Below, piece after piece: positions 51,170 to 59,726 of a DNA stretch of 64,000 bases (its first letter is position 1; every line of letters starts with the position of its first letter). The DNA is from Winogradskya humida. GTDB lineage: Bacteria > Actinomycetota > Actinomycetes > Mycobacteriales > Micromonosporaceae. The notes below the pieces were generated by a model. The model had not been told where the DNA came from and did not search any database. It saw only the letters and a list, made by a program, of their open reading frames with translations. The stretch covers positions 21,660 to 85,659 of the forward strand of contig NZ_BOMN01000098.1 in assembly GCF_016862215.1 (NCBI RefSeq), in the 5' to 3' direction. Both the position numbers and the translations under genes were made by a program.

Positions 51170-53136
51170 CACAGCGGCTCGCCGGGCCCCGGCGCCGTGA
51201 TGATCGTCGAGCCGGTCAGCGCCCGGCGCACGAGAGGCTCGTCGACGGTGGTGACAAGGATCTGCAACCCACGTGTGCCGGCGCAAAGCTGCTCCAGGGC
51301 CGTCAGCAACGCGGCCGCGTCGTCGTCCTGCACCTCCTCGGAGCGCGGGCTGTCGATCAGCAACAGGCCGGGGTGGGTGGCGACACCGCGTCGCTGCCCG
51401 CGGCGCAGCAACGCCACGACTACGGCGATCCGCAGCCGCAGCCGTTCACCCGGCGACTGGTTCTTGAACCATTCCTGCGGCCCGCCGGTCTTGTAGACCT
51501 GGATCCGCCCTGACCTGTCGACGGCGACCCGGTCGAGATTGCGGAAGCCGAACGTACGCGCCAGCGCCGCGATGTCGGTGTTCAGCTCGTCGAACAGCTC
51601 CTCGCCTGCCGCGGCCTGGTCCCCCGCGAGCAGCTCCACGGCGGCGTCGAGCACCACGCGTACGTCGTCGCGCCGTCGGTCCGGTGGCCCCGGCAACGCG
51701 TCCCACGCGCTCGCGGCGCCTTCCAGCCGGGCCACCAGGTCCCGGAGTTCCGCTCGGCGCCGCTCATACCCGCCGTCCCGCAGGGTGGCGAGGTCGTGTT
51801 CAGCCTCGGCGAGAGCGGCCCGCCGGTCGGCGGCGTAGGCCGCGGTCTCCTCACGGTGTGCCGATGCCAGTTCCTCGGCCTGCCGGCTGGCCTTCAACCG
51901 CCAGCGCGCCTCCTCCTCGGCCATCCCCACGTCGTCACGGTCCGGCTCGCCGGCGTCAACGGGCTCGGCGCAGACCGCGCAGATCCCGTGCTCCCGCTCA
52001 GCGGCGCGCCGTTCGGGTCGGATCGGATGCTCGCACCGGGGGCACGCCGCCGGGTCGAGACCGTGGAAGAACAGCCCTGCGCTGTGCTCCTCGAGCAGGT
52101 CGTTGAGCAGCTTCTCGTCCTGCTGCCGCTGCCACCGCAGCGCTTCGCAGGTCTCCCGCGCCTCACGCAGGCTCGCCTCGGCGGCAACCGCTTTCCCGGT
52201 CCGGGTGGAGACCTCGTCGAGCAGGGCCGCGGCCTGCGGCGGTTTCCGCAGCTGCGCCATTTCAGTACGCGCGGAGCCCAGCTGCACCAGCACCGCATTC
52301 CGCTGGGTCTCCATCAGCCGCCGCGTCCTCGCCGCGTCGCTGTCCGCGGCCCGCGCCGCCTCCTCCATCTGGTCCCGGGCGGTCCTGAGCCGTGTGAGCA
52401 ACGCCGCGCCAGGAAGGTCGAGGAACACCTGCAGCAACCGGCCCGCGATCCCGCCCATGACCGTGTCACCGAGCAGCGCCGGATCACCTCCCGGTGGCAG
52501 GTAGAGGGCGCCGTAATAGGCGGGCCAGCCGTACGTCGCCCTGCCCGCGGCGGCGCGGCTGGACGACGACTCCAGCTCCTCCAAGTGCAGCAGCTCCATC
52601 ATGAGCTTCTCGACCCGGTCCGCGAACGTGGCCGGTGTCGTCGCGTGCACGATCTCGACGATCTCCCCCGGCTGGGCGGTGTCGGCGCGGGCGAGCCGTT
52701 CCGGGTCGGGCCCGGACAGCACCCGGCCCTCGACCAGCTCACCGTCCCTGATGGACAACCGGAAGCCGAGCGGCCGCCCGCCGATCACCGCGTCGCAGTC
52801 GAGCCGGCTCAGCCAGCTGCGGACGACACCCTGCAGGTTGCCGCGCGGCGATCCGCGCAGGCACCAGGTGATCAGCTCGAGCACGCTGGTCTTGCCGCGC
52901 AGGTTGTCCGCCGCCAGAACGGTCAGGCCCGGGCCGAACACGATGTCGCGGTCGAACAGCCCCCGTGGCTCGACCGACCGGTCCCCGGCTATCCGCAGCC
53001 TGCGCAGCTGGACGGAGCGGGGCAGCGAATCGGTCAGCGCCGGGCCGAATCCCTGATCACGGAACACCCGCTCGACGGCGGGCACCGCCAGCCCGGTAGC
53101 CACGGCGACCCGGGTCGCGAGCTCCTCACCGCTCAC
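51166..53136 (-). CDS. Rad50/SMC-like ABC ATPase with two CxxC motifs
   Basis: A 656-residue protein. Walker A is VLAADNLRGKTSVLELI (about 73-89); the signature is NQSPGERLRLRIAVVVALL (about 558-576), Walker B is LLLIDSPRSEE (about 590-600), and an Ala/Glu/Arg-rich coiled coil (about 250-520) lies between. The coil apex has CPRC (about 364) and CAVC (about 384), a zinc-hook or zinc-ribbon arrangement. It is short for Rad50. Such ATPases with a winged-helix partner and a third protein form ABC-three-component (ABC-3C) conflict systems, and the genes here are in that layout, each overlapping by four bases. DNA-end sensing is the inferred role. Confidence 0.82.
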   Translation of the reverse strand: MSGEELATRVAVATGLAVPAVERVFRDQGFGPALTDSLPRSVQLRRLRIAGDRSVEPRGLFDRDIVFGPGLTVLAADNLRGKTSVLELITWCLRGSPRGNLQGVVRSWLSRLDCDAVIGGRPLGFRLSIRDGELVEGRVLSGPDPERLARADTAQPGEIVEIVHATTPATFADRVEKLMMELLHLEELESSSSRAAAGRATYGWPAYYGALYLPPGGDPALLGDTVMGGIAGRLLQVFLDLPGAALLTRLRTARDQMEEAARAADSDAARTRRLMETQRNAVLVQLGSARTEMAQLRKPPQAAALLDEVSTRTGKAVAAEASLREARETCEALRWQRQQDEKLLNDLLEEHSAGLFFHGLDPAACPRCEHPIRPERRAAEREHGICAVCAEPVDAGEPDRDDVGMAEEEARWRLKASRQAEELASAHREETAAYAADRRAALAEAEHDLATLRDGGYERRRAELRDLVARLEGAASAWDALPGPPDRRRDDVRVVLDAAVELLAGDQAAAGEELFDELNTDIAALARTFGFRNLDRVAVDRSGRIQVYKTGGPQEWFKNQSPGERLRLRIAVVVALLRRGQRRGVATHPGLLLIDSPRSEEVQDDDAAALLTALEQLCAGTRGLQILVTTVDEPLVRRALTGSTIITAPGPGEPLW

Positions 53137-53828
53137 GGCGTGCTCACCCCCACGGGCACGGCAAGGCGGCGCAGCCTCTCCCGGACCCGCTCGGCGATCG
53201 ACCCAATGCGGTCACCGATCACCGTGTTCCGGTACTCGTCCTGCTCGTACTGCCGTTCCTTCAGGCGCGTGCCGCCCTGGCCCTCGGCGAACCGGGCGAC
53301 GAGCCGGGTACGCCGCACGTAGTACCCGAACACCGGTGCCTCTCGCACGATCCGGTCGGCGGCCGCACGCCCCGGGCGCGTCAGGTAATAGTCGTGCCGG
53401 TGGACCCGGGCCTCGGTTCCGCGTTTGCGGCGCACCACGAGCCCGGCACTGCGCAGCACGGCGAGCGCGTCGTCCAGCGGCTCGTAGGCCCCGAAGAGGT
53501 AGCGCAGCATCGGGTACCGCCGGACCTGTGGCTCGTCGGACTCCAGGATCGCGGTCGCCTGGTCGAGGAACGTGACGTCGCCGGTCTGCTCGTACTCCGC
53601 CAGCAGCTCGTTGGCGAAGTACTCCGGGTTGCGAACCCAGAAGTCGAGTTTCTGCAGGCGTACCTGGCTGTGGAGGACGGCGACCGCGTCGGCCGGCGCG
53701 GGACCACCCGCAGGCTCGGGCGGCAGCGGCTCGGCGGCTGCGGTGATGATGAGCAGGATTCGGATCGCGTCCTGCCCGCGGCTGGTTTCGGGTTTTCCAT
53801 CGACCCTGGTCGTGGACACGCGCCGCAT
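53133..53828 (-). CDS. Winged-helix partner of the ABC ATPase (ABC-3C middle-component-like)
   Basis: A 231-residue protein. The first 90 residues hold AIRILLIITAAAEPLPPEP and AVLHSQVRLQKLDFWVRNPEYFANELL, as in middle components recalled from ABC-3C modules. The winged helix is about 125-175 (PMLRYLFGAYEPLDDALAVLRSAGLVVRRKRGTEARVHRHDYYLTRPGRAAADRI). The ATG at 53828 is chosen; the frame stays open to 54143 without homology. The stop overlaps the ATPase start (GTGA). It is the first gene of the minus-strand operon, divergent from the nuclease gene at 54017. Confidence 0.65.
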   Translation of the reverse strand: MRRVSTTRVDGKPETSRGQDAIRILLIITAAAEPLPPEPAGGPAPADAVAVLHSQVRLQKLDFWVRNPEYFANELLAEYEQTGDVTFLDQATAILESDEPQVRRYPMLRYLFGAYEPLDDALAVLRSAGLVVRRKRGTEARVHRHDYYLTRPGRAAADRIVREAPVFGYYVRRTRLVARFAEGQGGTRLKERQYEQDEYRNTVIGDRIGSIAERVRERLRRLAVPVGVSTP

Positions 53829-54016
53829 TCTAGAAAACAAATCCACCCGGCCGCCACACCCCTGCGCATTTACCTCTGAACCGGCCGCGAGTGCCATAAC
53901 AGTTCGTCCACGATGGCGGTCGGATATTCCGGCTGGTCTTTTCACACGATCGGCGGCATCGGGCACCGGAATCGTCCTTGTCTTCCGGTTGAAGCCACCG
54001 CAAAATCGACTCACCC

Positions 54017-55084
54017 ATGACGTGTGAGGGATATTTCGTGGCGCAAGCCTGGACAGATCTTCCTCTGGACCGGCCCATCGGCCTGACAGGTCCGCAAGCG
54101 GGCACCCTGGCCCTGTCGATCGAGGTGTTGTCGCCGGGCGCACCGGCGATCATCACGTACGCCGCCGGTGCCGAGGAGCGGCCCGCGCAGATCATCGAGG
54201 CGCTGCTGGCCCAGCTCGACCGCACCGCCCGCGAGCTGTTCCCGGCGTGGCTCCCCGAGGCGCGGCGGCTCGACGGCGCGGCGGGAGCCGGAGCCGCGGC
54301 GGCCCGGTCGATGGCACTGCGTGCCGCCGAGCAGCGCGGGCACTACGGGCCGTTCCTGGCCGATCTGGCCGAGCGAGCGCTGTCCCGGCAGGCCCGGCCC
54401 GGTGGCAGGCTCAGCGCCGAGATCCGGGCGGCGGGTCTCGCCAGGGTCATCGCCGCCAGCTTCGACCGGGACCGGACCGCCCTGCTCGTACGCGTACCCG
54501 TCGCCCTCCCCGTCCCCGCTGAGCAGGCCCTGGTCACCGCGGCCCGCTGGTTCTGCGACGCCGGCGGGTTCGGCGTCTGGTTCACCGGCGCCCCGCTGAG
54601 CTCCGCCGACACAGTGGAGACCATCCCCTTCAGCACCCCCGGCCGCACGGCCCTGCTGGCCGGCGATCCCACCGAGGTCCCCACCCCGGCCGGCAGCGTC
54701 AGCTACCCGCCGATCGCGGGCCGCCCGCACCCGGCGAGCCACGCCGAGCAACTACTGGAGACCGCCCTGAGCACCGCGCCCTGGGCCACCGGCCGGCAAT
54801 GGAACCAGCCCTACCAGGTCCACCCGCTGACCAGCCCGGTCCGCCTCGACCTGCTCTGGAGCCGCGAGCGCTGCATCGTCGAGATCGACGGCCCGGAGCA
54901 CCGCCAGCCCGCCCAGTTCGCCGCGGACCGCCAGCGCGACGTCCTGCTGCACCTCGCCGGATACACCGTCCTGCGCTTCACGAACAGCCAGATCACCCAG
55001 CACCACGACCTGGTCCTGTCCCAGATAAGACAACTCCTCGACGGCCGCCGTGCCGAAAATCATGAAAGGGCCCCTCATGCCTGA
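54017..55084 (+). CDS. DUF559/Vsr-like nuclease-domain protein
   Basis: A 355-residue protein. The C-terminal domain (about 245-345) has the Vsr/DUF559 pattern VRLDLLWSRERCIVEIDGPEHRQPAQFAADRQRDVLLHLAGYTVLRFTNSQI, with Asp, Glu-x-Asp and His in the expected positions for a PD-(D/E)xK-type endonuclease. The N-terminal 240 residues are unrecognised and contain no membrane span. It is the first gene of an operon with a winged-helix protein, a HerA-like ATPase and a methyltransferase, so it may be the cleaving subunit. The ATG at 54017 is used; later in-frame starts cannot be excluded. The end overlaps the next gene by 8 bp. Confidence 0.75.
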   Translation: MTCEGYFVAQAWTDLPLDRPIGLTGPQAGTLALSIEVLSPGAPAIITYAAGAEERPAQIIEALLAQLDRTARELFPAWLPEARRLDGAAGAGAAAARSMALRAAEQRGHYGPFLADLAERALSRQARPGGRLSAEIRAAGLARVIAASFDRDRTALLVRVPVALPVPAEQALVTAARWFCDAGGFGVWFTGAPLSSADTVETIPFSTPGRTALLAGDPTEVPTPAGSVSYPPIAGRPHPASHAEQLLETALSTAPWATGRQWNQPYQVHPLTSPVRLDLLWSRERCIVEIDGPEHRQPAQFAADRQRDVLLHLAGYTVLRFTNSQITQHHDLVLSQIRQLLDGRRAENHERAPHA

Positions 55085-55757
55085 CCTGAAACTCACCCTC
55101 CCCGAACGATCATTACTTCTGATCCTGATGGCCGAGAACGCCGAACTGTCCAACCCCGAAATCAAGACACAATTCTCGGCAGGCCTGCAGCTCACCGGCA
55201 AAAGCAGAATCAAACTCGTCGATGCCAAATTGATCGAGTGCCGCAAGGGTGACCGCGGCGCCTACTTCTTCACCCTCGGCGAGGCCGGCTGGGCCTGGTG
55301 CCGCGACGAATTGACCAGCACCGAGATCCCCGCCGGCAACACCCCCGGCCAGGCCCTCTACTCGATCCTGCACGGCCTCGACCGCTACCTGTCCAGCACC
55401 ACCCACAGCCTGGCAAACATCTTCGGCGGCCAGCCCTCCACGGACCATCCCCACACCCCGGAACCACCCGCAACCGCCGAACCGGTCCCCGCCGACGTGA
55501 TCGAGCTGCTCGTCCGGCGCGCGTACAAGAAGATCGCCGACCCCGCGGGCAGCTGGATCGGCCTCGCCGACCTCCGCGACCACCTCACCGAGCTCCACCG
55601 CACCGACCTCGACGGCGTCCTGCGCCTGATGGCCCGCATCCCCGGCGTCCGCATCGAGGAAGAGACCAACCAGAAGGCTTTGACCCCCCGCGACCGCGAC
55701 GCCGCCATTTCCATAGGGTCCCGGCCTCAGCATGTGCTGGCGATCGAGTCGCTATGA
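55077..55757 (+). CDS. Winged-helix protein upstream of the HerA-like ATPase
   Basis: A 226-residue protein. AAAGGG lies 8 bases before the ATG at 55077. The N-terminal 80 residues look like a winged helix (MPDLKLTLPERSLLLILMAENAELSNPEIKTQFSAGLQLTGKSRIKLVDAKLIECRKGDRGAYFFTLGEAGWAW). A Pro-rich linker and a second small helical domain (about 145-195) follow. I do not recognise a named family. It overlaps the nuclease gene by 8 bp and the ATPase gene by 4 bp (ATGA), so it is likely a subunit or a DNA-binding adaptor. Confidence 0.65.
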   Translation: MPDLKLTLPERSLLLILMAENAELSNPEIKTQFSAGLQLTGKSRIKLVDAKLIECRKGDRGAYFFTLGEAGWAWCRDELTSTEIPAGNTPGQALYSILHGLDRYLSSTTHSLANIFGGQPSTDHPHTPEPPATAEPVPADVIELLVRRAYKKIADPAGSWIGLADLRDHLTELHRTDLDGVLRLMARIPGVRIEEETNQKALTPRDRDAAISIGSRPQHVLAIESL

Positions 55758-58700
55758 CGGATACCGGGCTCAAGGCGCTCACCGGTCTGCGGATCAGCTT
55801 CGCGCCCACCCGCGACGATGTCTGGCGCCGATCGGAGTTCCACGTCGACACCCTGCACCGCGACGTGGCCGACGCGGTCCTCGATGCAATCGGCGACGCC
55901 AGGGAAAGCACCTCCGCGAGCCCACTCGGTCTCGTGGTCCAGGGCCCCCGGGGGTCCGGTAAGACTCATCTCCTCGGCTGGGTCCGCGAACAGGTCCAGC
56001 GCCAGGACGGCTACTTCTTCCTGGTCAGTCTCGTGGAGGGAGTCCCGTTCTGGCAGAACGTAGCCCACTCCATGCTGGATGGACTGAAGCGTCAGGTCGA
56101 GGGTCATGAAACACAGTTGCGGGTCTTCCTGCGCCGGCTCACCCTGCTCATCGGTGTGCCTTTCGAGGCCCGGCAGGCCATCCTCGGCGATGGTGAACTC
56201 ACCCGGGATGCCATAGAAGCCTTGGTGAAGGCACTACATGAGTTCGACCCCTCAGTGGCGAGCAATTGCCGGCACACGGTCCGTGCTCTGGCACTCTTCA
56301 ACGCCGGCGATTACCGGGCGAGCGAGGTCGGCAACGGTTTCCTGCTCTCCGACGAGGAGTGCGAACCAGGCGAACGAGCTCCGTGGGGTCTGCTACGACG
56401 GGCGCACCCCGCCGAACGAATCGTCAGCGAGCTCTCCTGGCTGTTGGCCCTCACTGGCCCCTCGGTCATCGGTATCGACCAGATCGACGGCCTGTTGGCC
56501 CCGATGGTGAAGGCGATGCAGAACCATCAGAGGTCGGAGAGCCGCGATTCGGTGACACTCGACCACGTCGCCAACGGGCTGATGGATCTGCGCGAGAAGA
56601 CCCACCGCACGCTGACCGTGATCGCTGCCCAGCACTCCACCTGGGAGATGATCCGCAAGTATGCGATCGCCGCGGTGCAGGACCGCTTCGTGGCTCGGCA
56701 GAACCTCGGCCGGATCCCCAGTGCCGGGGTAGCACGCGCGTTGGTGGCTAAGCGGCTGGAGCAGCACTTCCACACAATGTCTTTCCAGCCGCCCTATGCC
56801 ACCTGGCCGATCCGCGATGACGCCTTCGACCAAGCGGTCGACTTCATGCCGCGTGAGCTGCTGAAGTCTGTCGCCGCGCACATCGCGTTCTGTCTCGAGA
56901 AAGGCGTCGTCCGCGAGCTGACCACCCTAAGTGTCTCCGATGAGGTGCCTACCTATGAGCCACCGGTAGTCCCGGCGTCCAGTCTCGACGAGATGGACCG
57001 GCGGTTCGAGCAGCTCAGGGCATCGGCGGACATCGGGCGGGCCCTCACCCGCGATGCCGAGGACACCGAGTTACCCGGCCTGCTCGCCGCCGGGCTGCAG
57101 GCGTGGATCATCGAGCACGGCGATGCGGGGCTGACGTTCGAGCAGGATCCGCCGCCCAGTACGAAGCCGGCGCTGCATGCCCGGCTGCGGCGGACGATCA
57201 ACGAGGAGACCGAGGAGGAGTCGCACTGGGGTTTCCGCGGGATCTCCCCGGAGTATCACCCGACCGCCGTACTCAACCGGCTCCGCAAGGCCTGCACCGA
57301 AGCGGGCCTGGCCGGCGGGGTGGCCAACCGCCGGGTGTTCGTGCTGCGCGGCACCGCGTGGCCGCAGACTCCGAAGAACGTGGAGGCGGTAGCGGCGTTC
57401 GAAGCGGCGGGCGGGCGGCGGCTGACGGCCGGCGACGACGATCTGCGTACCCTCTGGGCCCTGCGTGACCTGCTCGCCAAGTCCTCACCCGACCTCCCGG
57501 CCTGGCTGATGGCACGCAGACCGACCCGCACGATCGCCTTCCTGACCGAAGCACTGACCGACGCCACCACCGGCCTGGCCACCACCATCACCGCCGAGCC
57601 CACCGTCGCCCCCGAGCCCACAAACCCCGAGCCCGCCGCCATCACTCGTGAGCCCCCGCACCCGGAGCCACCCGTGTTCGCCGGGCCGGGGTTCTCCCTG
57701 GGCACCTCGTTCGACACCGGGCAGCCGGTGATGGCTGGCCTGGAGGCGCTGCGCAAGCACATGGCGATCTTTGCCGGCTCCGGGTCGGGAAAGACCGTGC
57801 TGCTGCGCCGGGTGATCGAGGAGTGCGCGCTGCAGGGCGTCTCCGCGATCGTCCTGGACCCCAACAACGACCTGGCCCGGCTCGGCGACGCCTGGCCGGA
57901 ACCACCGGCTGGCTGGGCGGAGGGGGACGCGGAGAAGGCCCGGGACTACCTCGAGAACACAGACGTCGTGGTCTACACCCCACGCCGGTCCGCGGGGCGC
58001 CCGATCAGTTTCCAGCCGCTGCCCGCGTTCCATGAGCTGATCGACGATCCCGACGAGTTCGAGGCGGCGATCGACTCGGCGCTGGCGACGCTCGCCCCGC
58101 GCGCAAAGGTAAGTGGCAGCACCGTCAAGGCCGAGCGAGGCCGGGCCGTGCTCAAGGAGGCGCTGGACCATTACGCGCGGCGGCACCGGGAGACGACGCT
58201 GCGTGGGTTCATCGGGATGCTCGACGAGTTGCCGGAGTCGGTGAGCAGCCTCGGGGAGGGGGCGGTCAAGGTCGCCGCCGAGCTGGGGCAGGCTCTGACG
58301 GCGGCGATGGTGATAGACCCGCTGTTCGGGGGCGCCGGCACGGCGGTGGATCCGGGGGAACTGCTCACTCCGCGTACGGGTAAACGGGCCCGGGTCTCCG
58401 TAATCAGCCTGATCGGTCTGCAGGGTGAGGACCAGCGGCAGAGTTTTGTGAATCAGCTGCAGATGGCGTTGTTCGCCTGGGTCAAGAAGAACCCCGCCGG
58501 TGATCGCCCGCTGGGCGGCCTGTTCGTGATGGACGAGGCGCAGACCTTCGCGCCGTCCGGGGTGATGACCGCCTGTACCCGCAGCACCCTGTCGCTGGCG
58601 TCGCAGGCCCGCAAGTACGGCCTGGGCCTGGTGTTCGCGACCCAGTCCCCGAAGGGACTGCACAATCAGATCCCCGGCAACGCGGCGACGCAGAGCTACG

Positions 58701-58918
58701 GCCTGATGAACGCGCCCGTCCAGATCGAGTCGGCCCGGGAGATGGCTCGCGCCAAGGGCGGTGACGTGCCCGGCATCTCTCAGCTTCGGACCGGCGAGTT
58801 CTACATCGCCCTGGAAGGTCAATCCTTCACGAAGGTACGCACACCGCTGTGCCTGAGCCACCACCCGAAGAGCCCGCTGACGACCGAGGAGGTGCTGGAG
58901 CGGGCCCGCGCAGAATGA
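55754..58918 (+). CDS. Two-P-loop ATPase: AAA/STAND-like N-terminus fused to HerA/FtsK-like C-terminus
   Basis: A 1054-residue protein. The N-terminal ATPase has Walker A GPRGSGKT (64-71) and a Walker B-like SVIGIDQIDGLL, with TVIAAQHSTWEMIR as sensor. The C-terminal HerA-type motor has Walker A GSGSGKT (675-681), FVMDEAQTFAPSG (Walker B, about 923-935) and VFATQSPKGLHNQIPGNAATQ. A Pro/Glu linker (about 615-640) separates them. HerA motors pump or unwind DNA with nucleases in several defence systems; here a DUF559-type nuclease is in the same operon. Hand counts of single 60-base lines give about 58-63% GC at 56101-56280 but 70-72% at 57421-57960, so the two halves may have different histories. 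Confidence 0.85.
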   Translation: MTDTGLKALTGLRISFAPTRDDVWRRSEFHVDTLHRDVADAVLDAIGDARESTSASPLGLVVQGPRGSGKTHLLGWVREQVQRQDGYFFLVSLVEGVPFWQNVAHSMLDGLKRQVEGHETQLRVFLRRLTLLIGVPFEARQAILGDGELTRDAIEALVKALHEFDPSVASNCRHTVRALALFNAGDYRASEVGNGFLLSDEECEPGERAPWGLLRRAHPAERIVSELSWLLALTGPSVIGIDQIDGLLAPMVKAMQNHQRSESRDSVTLDHVANGLMDLREKTHRTLTVIAAQHSTWEMIRKYAIAAVQDRFVARQNLGRIPSAGVARALVAKRLEQHFHTMSFQPPYATWPIRDDAFDQAVDFMPRELLKSVAAHIAFCLEKGVVRELTTLSVSDEVPTYEPPVVPASSLDEMDRRFEQLRASADIGRALTRDAEDTELPGLLAAGLQAWIIEHGDAGLTFEQDPPPSTKPALHARLRRTINEETEEESHWGFRGISPEYHPTAVLNRLRKACTEAGLAGGVANRRVFVLRGTAWPQTPKNVEAVAAFEAAGGRRLTAGDDDLRTLWALRDLLAKSSPDLPAWLMARRPTRTIAFLTEALTDATTGLATTITAEPTVAPEPTNPEPAAITREPPHPEPPVFAGPGFSLGTSFDTGQPVMAGLEALRKHMAIFAGSGSGKTVLLRRVIEECALQGVSAIVLDPNNDLARLGDAWPEPPAGWAEGDAEKARDYLENTDVVVYTPRRSAGRPISFQPLPAFHELIDDPDEFEAAIDSALATLAPRAKVSGSTVKAERGRAVLKEALDHYARRHRETTLRGFIGMLDELPESVSSLGEGAVKVAAELGQALTAAMVIDPLFGGAGTAVDPGELLTPRTGKRARVSVISLIGLQGEDQRQSFVNQLQMALFAWVKKNPAGDRPLGGLFVMDEAQTFAPSGVMTACTRSTLSLASQARKYGLGLVFATQSPKGLHNQIPGNAATQSYGLMNAPVQIESAREMARAKGGDVPGISQLRTGEFYIALEGQSFTKVRTPLCLSHHPKSPLTTEEVLERARAE

Positions 58919-58922
58919 GCCC

Positions 58923-59579
58923 GTGGATGACGACAAGACGCAGGAGTTACGGACAGCGCACGACGCCCTCGCGGATTTCTATGTCGGGCATCTGGCCGGC
59001 TGGCTGGAGGACATGCCCGTCGAGCGGTCGGTGCTCAGCCTGTTCGGTGAGCTGACTCTCGCCGCGGAGCTGGGTGCCGATGTCGCGGACGTCGGTTCGG
59101 GGACCGGCCGGCTCGCGCCGTACCTGATGGGGCTCGGTCTTCGCCCGCACGGGGTTGATCTGTCGCCCGAGATGGTCCGGGTGGCCCGGCGTGACCACCC
59201 GGACGCCACGTTCGACGTCGGTGATCTGCGTGCGCTGCCGTTCGCGGACGCCTCGCTCGCCGGGGTGGTCTGCTGGTATTCGCTGATCTTCCTCGCACCC
59301 GCCGACCGGCCGGTGGCGTTCCGCGAGCTGGCCCGGGTGGTGCAGCCCGGCGGCTACCTGGTGACCGCGTGGAAGCCCGGGGACGGCACGCTGCGGCGCA
59401 TCGGCGCCAGCTCGGTGGAGTTCGATCGGTACTGGCTGTCCGTCGACGAGATGGAGAGCCGGCTCGCCGGGGCGGGTTTCACGACGGTGTTCTGGGGTGG
59501 CCGACCCGCCGACGAGCGGGAGACCGCGCCGCAGAGCTATCTGATCGTGCAGAGAAATGGGGAGATTACGCCCGGGTGA
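58923..59579 (+). CDS. SAM-dependent class I methyltransferase
   Basis: A 218-residue protein with the SAM motif ADVADVGSGTGRLAPYLMGLG (about 52-72), the acidic LRPHGVDLSPEMV, and FDVGDLRALPFADASLAGVVCWYSLIFL, as in ubiquinone/menaquinone-type small-molecule methyltransferases. It has no DNA-methyltransferase motif (NPPY or DPPY). The GTG at 58923 lies 4 bases after the ATPase stop. It may belong to the operon functionally or be a passenger. Confidence 0.82.
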   Translation: MDDDKTQELRTAHDALADFYVGHLAGWLEDMPVERSVLSLFGELTLAAELGADVADVGSGTGRLAPYLMGLGLRPHGVDLSPEMVRVARRDHPDATFDVGDLRALPFADASLAGVVCWYSLIFLAPADRPVAFRELARVVQPGGYLVTAWKPGDGTLRRIGASSVEFDRYWLSVDEMESRLAGAGFTTVFWGGRPADERETAPQSYLIVQRNGEITPG

Positions 59580-59726
59580 GTGGGGCCGGGGCAAGGGCAA
59601 GGGTTTTCCCTGATTCGGTGACGTCCGTCGATGCTTAGCGTCACCTCAACGTCATCGAGGTAGGACTCACCGTCCACCGGACGTCCGACCACGCCCGACA
59701 CCCCACGGGCGGAGAAGGAGCACCGA

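Noticed and set aside
59618..59646. GGTGACG/CGTCACC dyad before the M4 protease gene
   Set aside because: Only a 7-bp arm with a long spacer; weak evidence for an operator or terminator.
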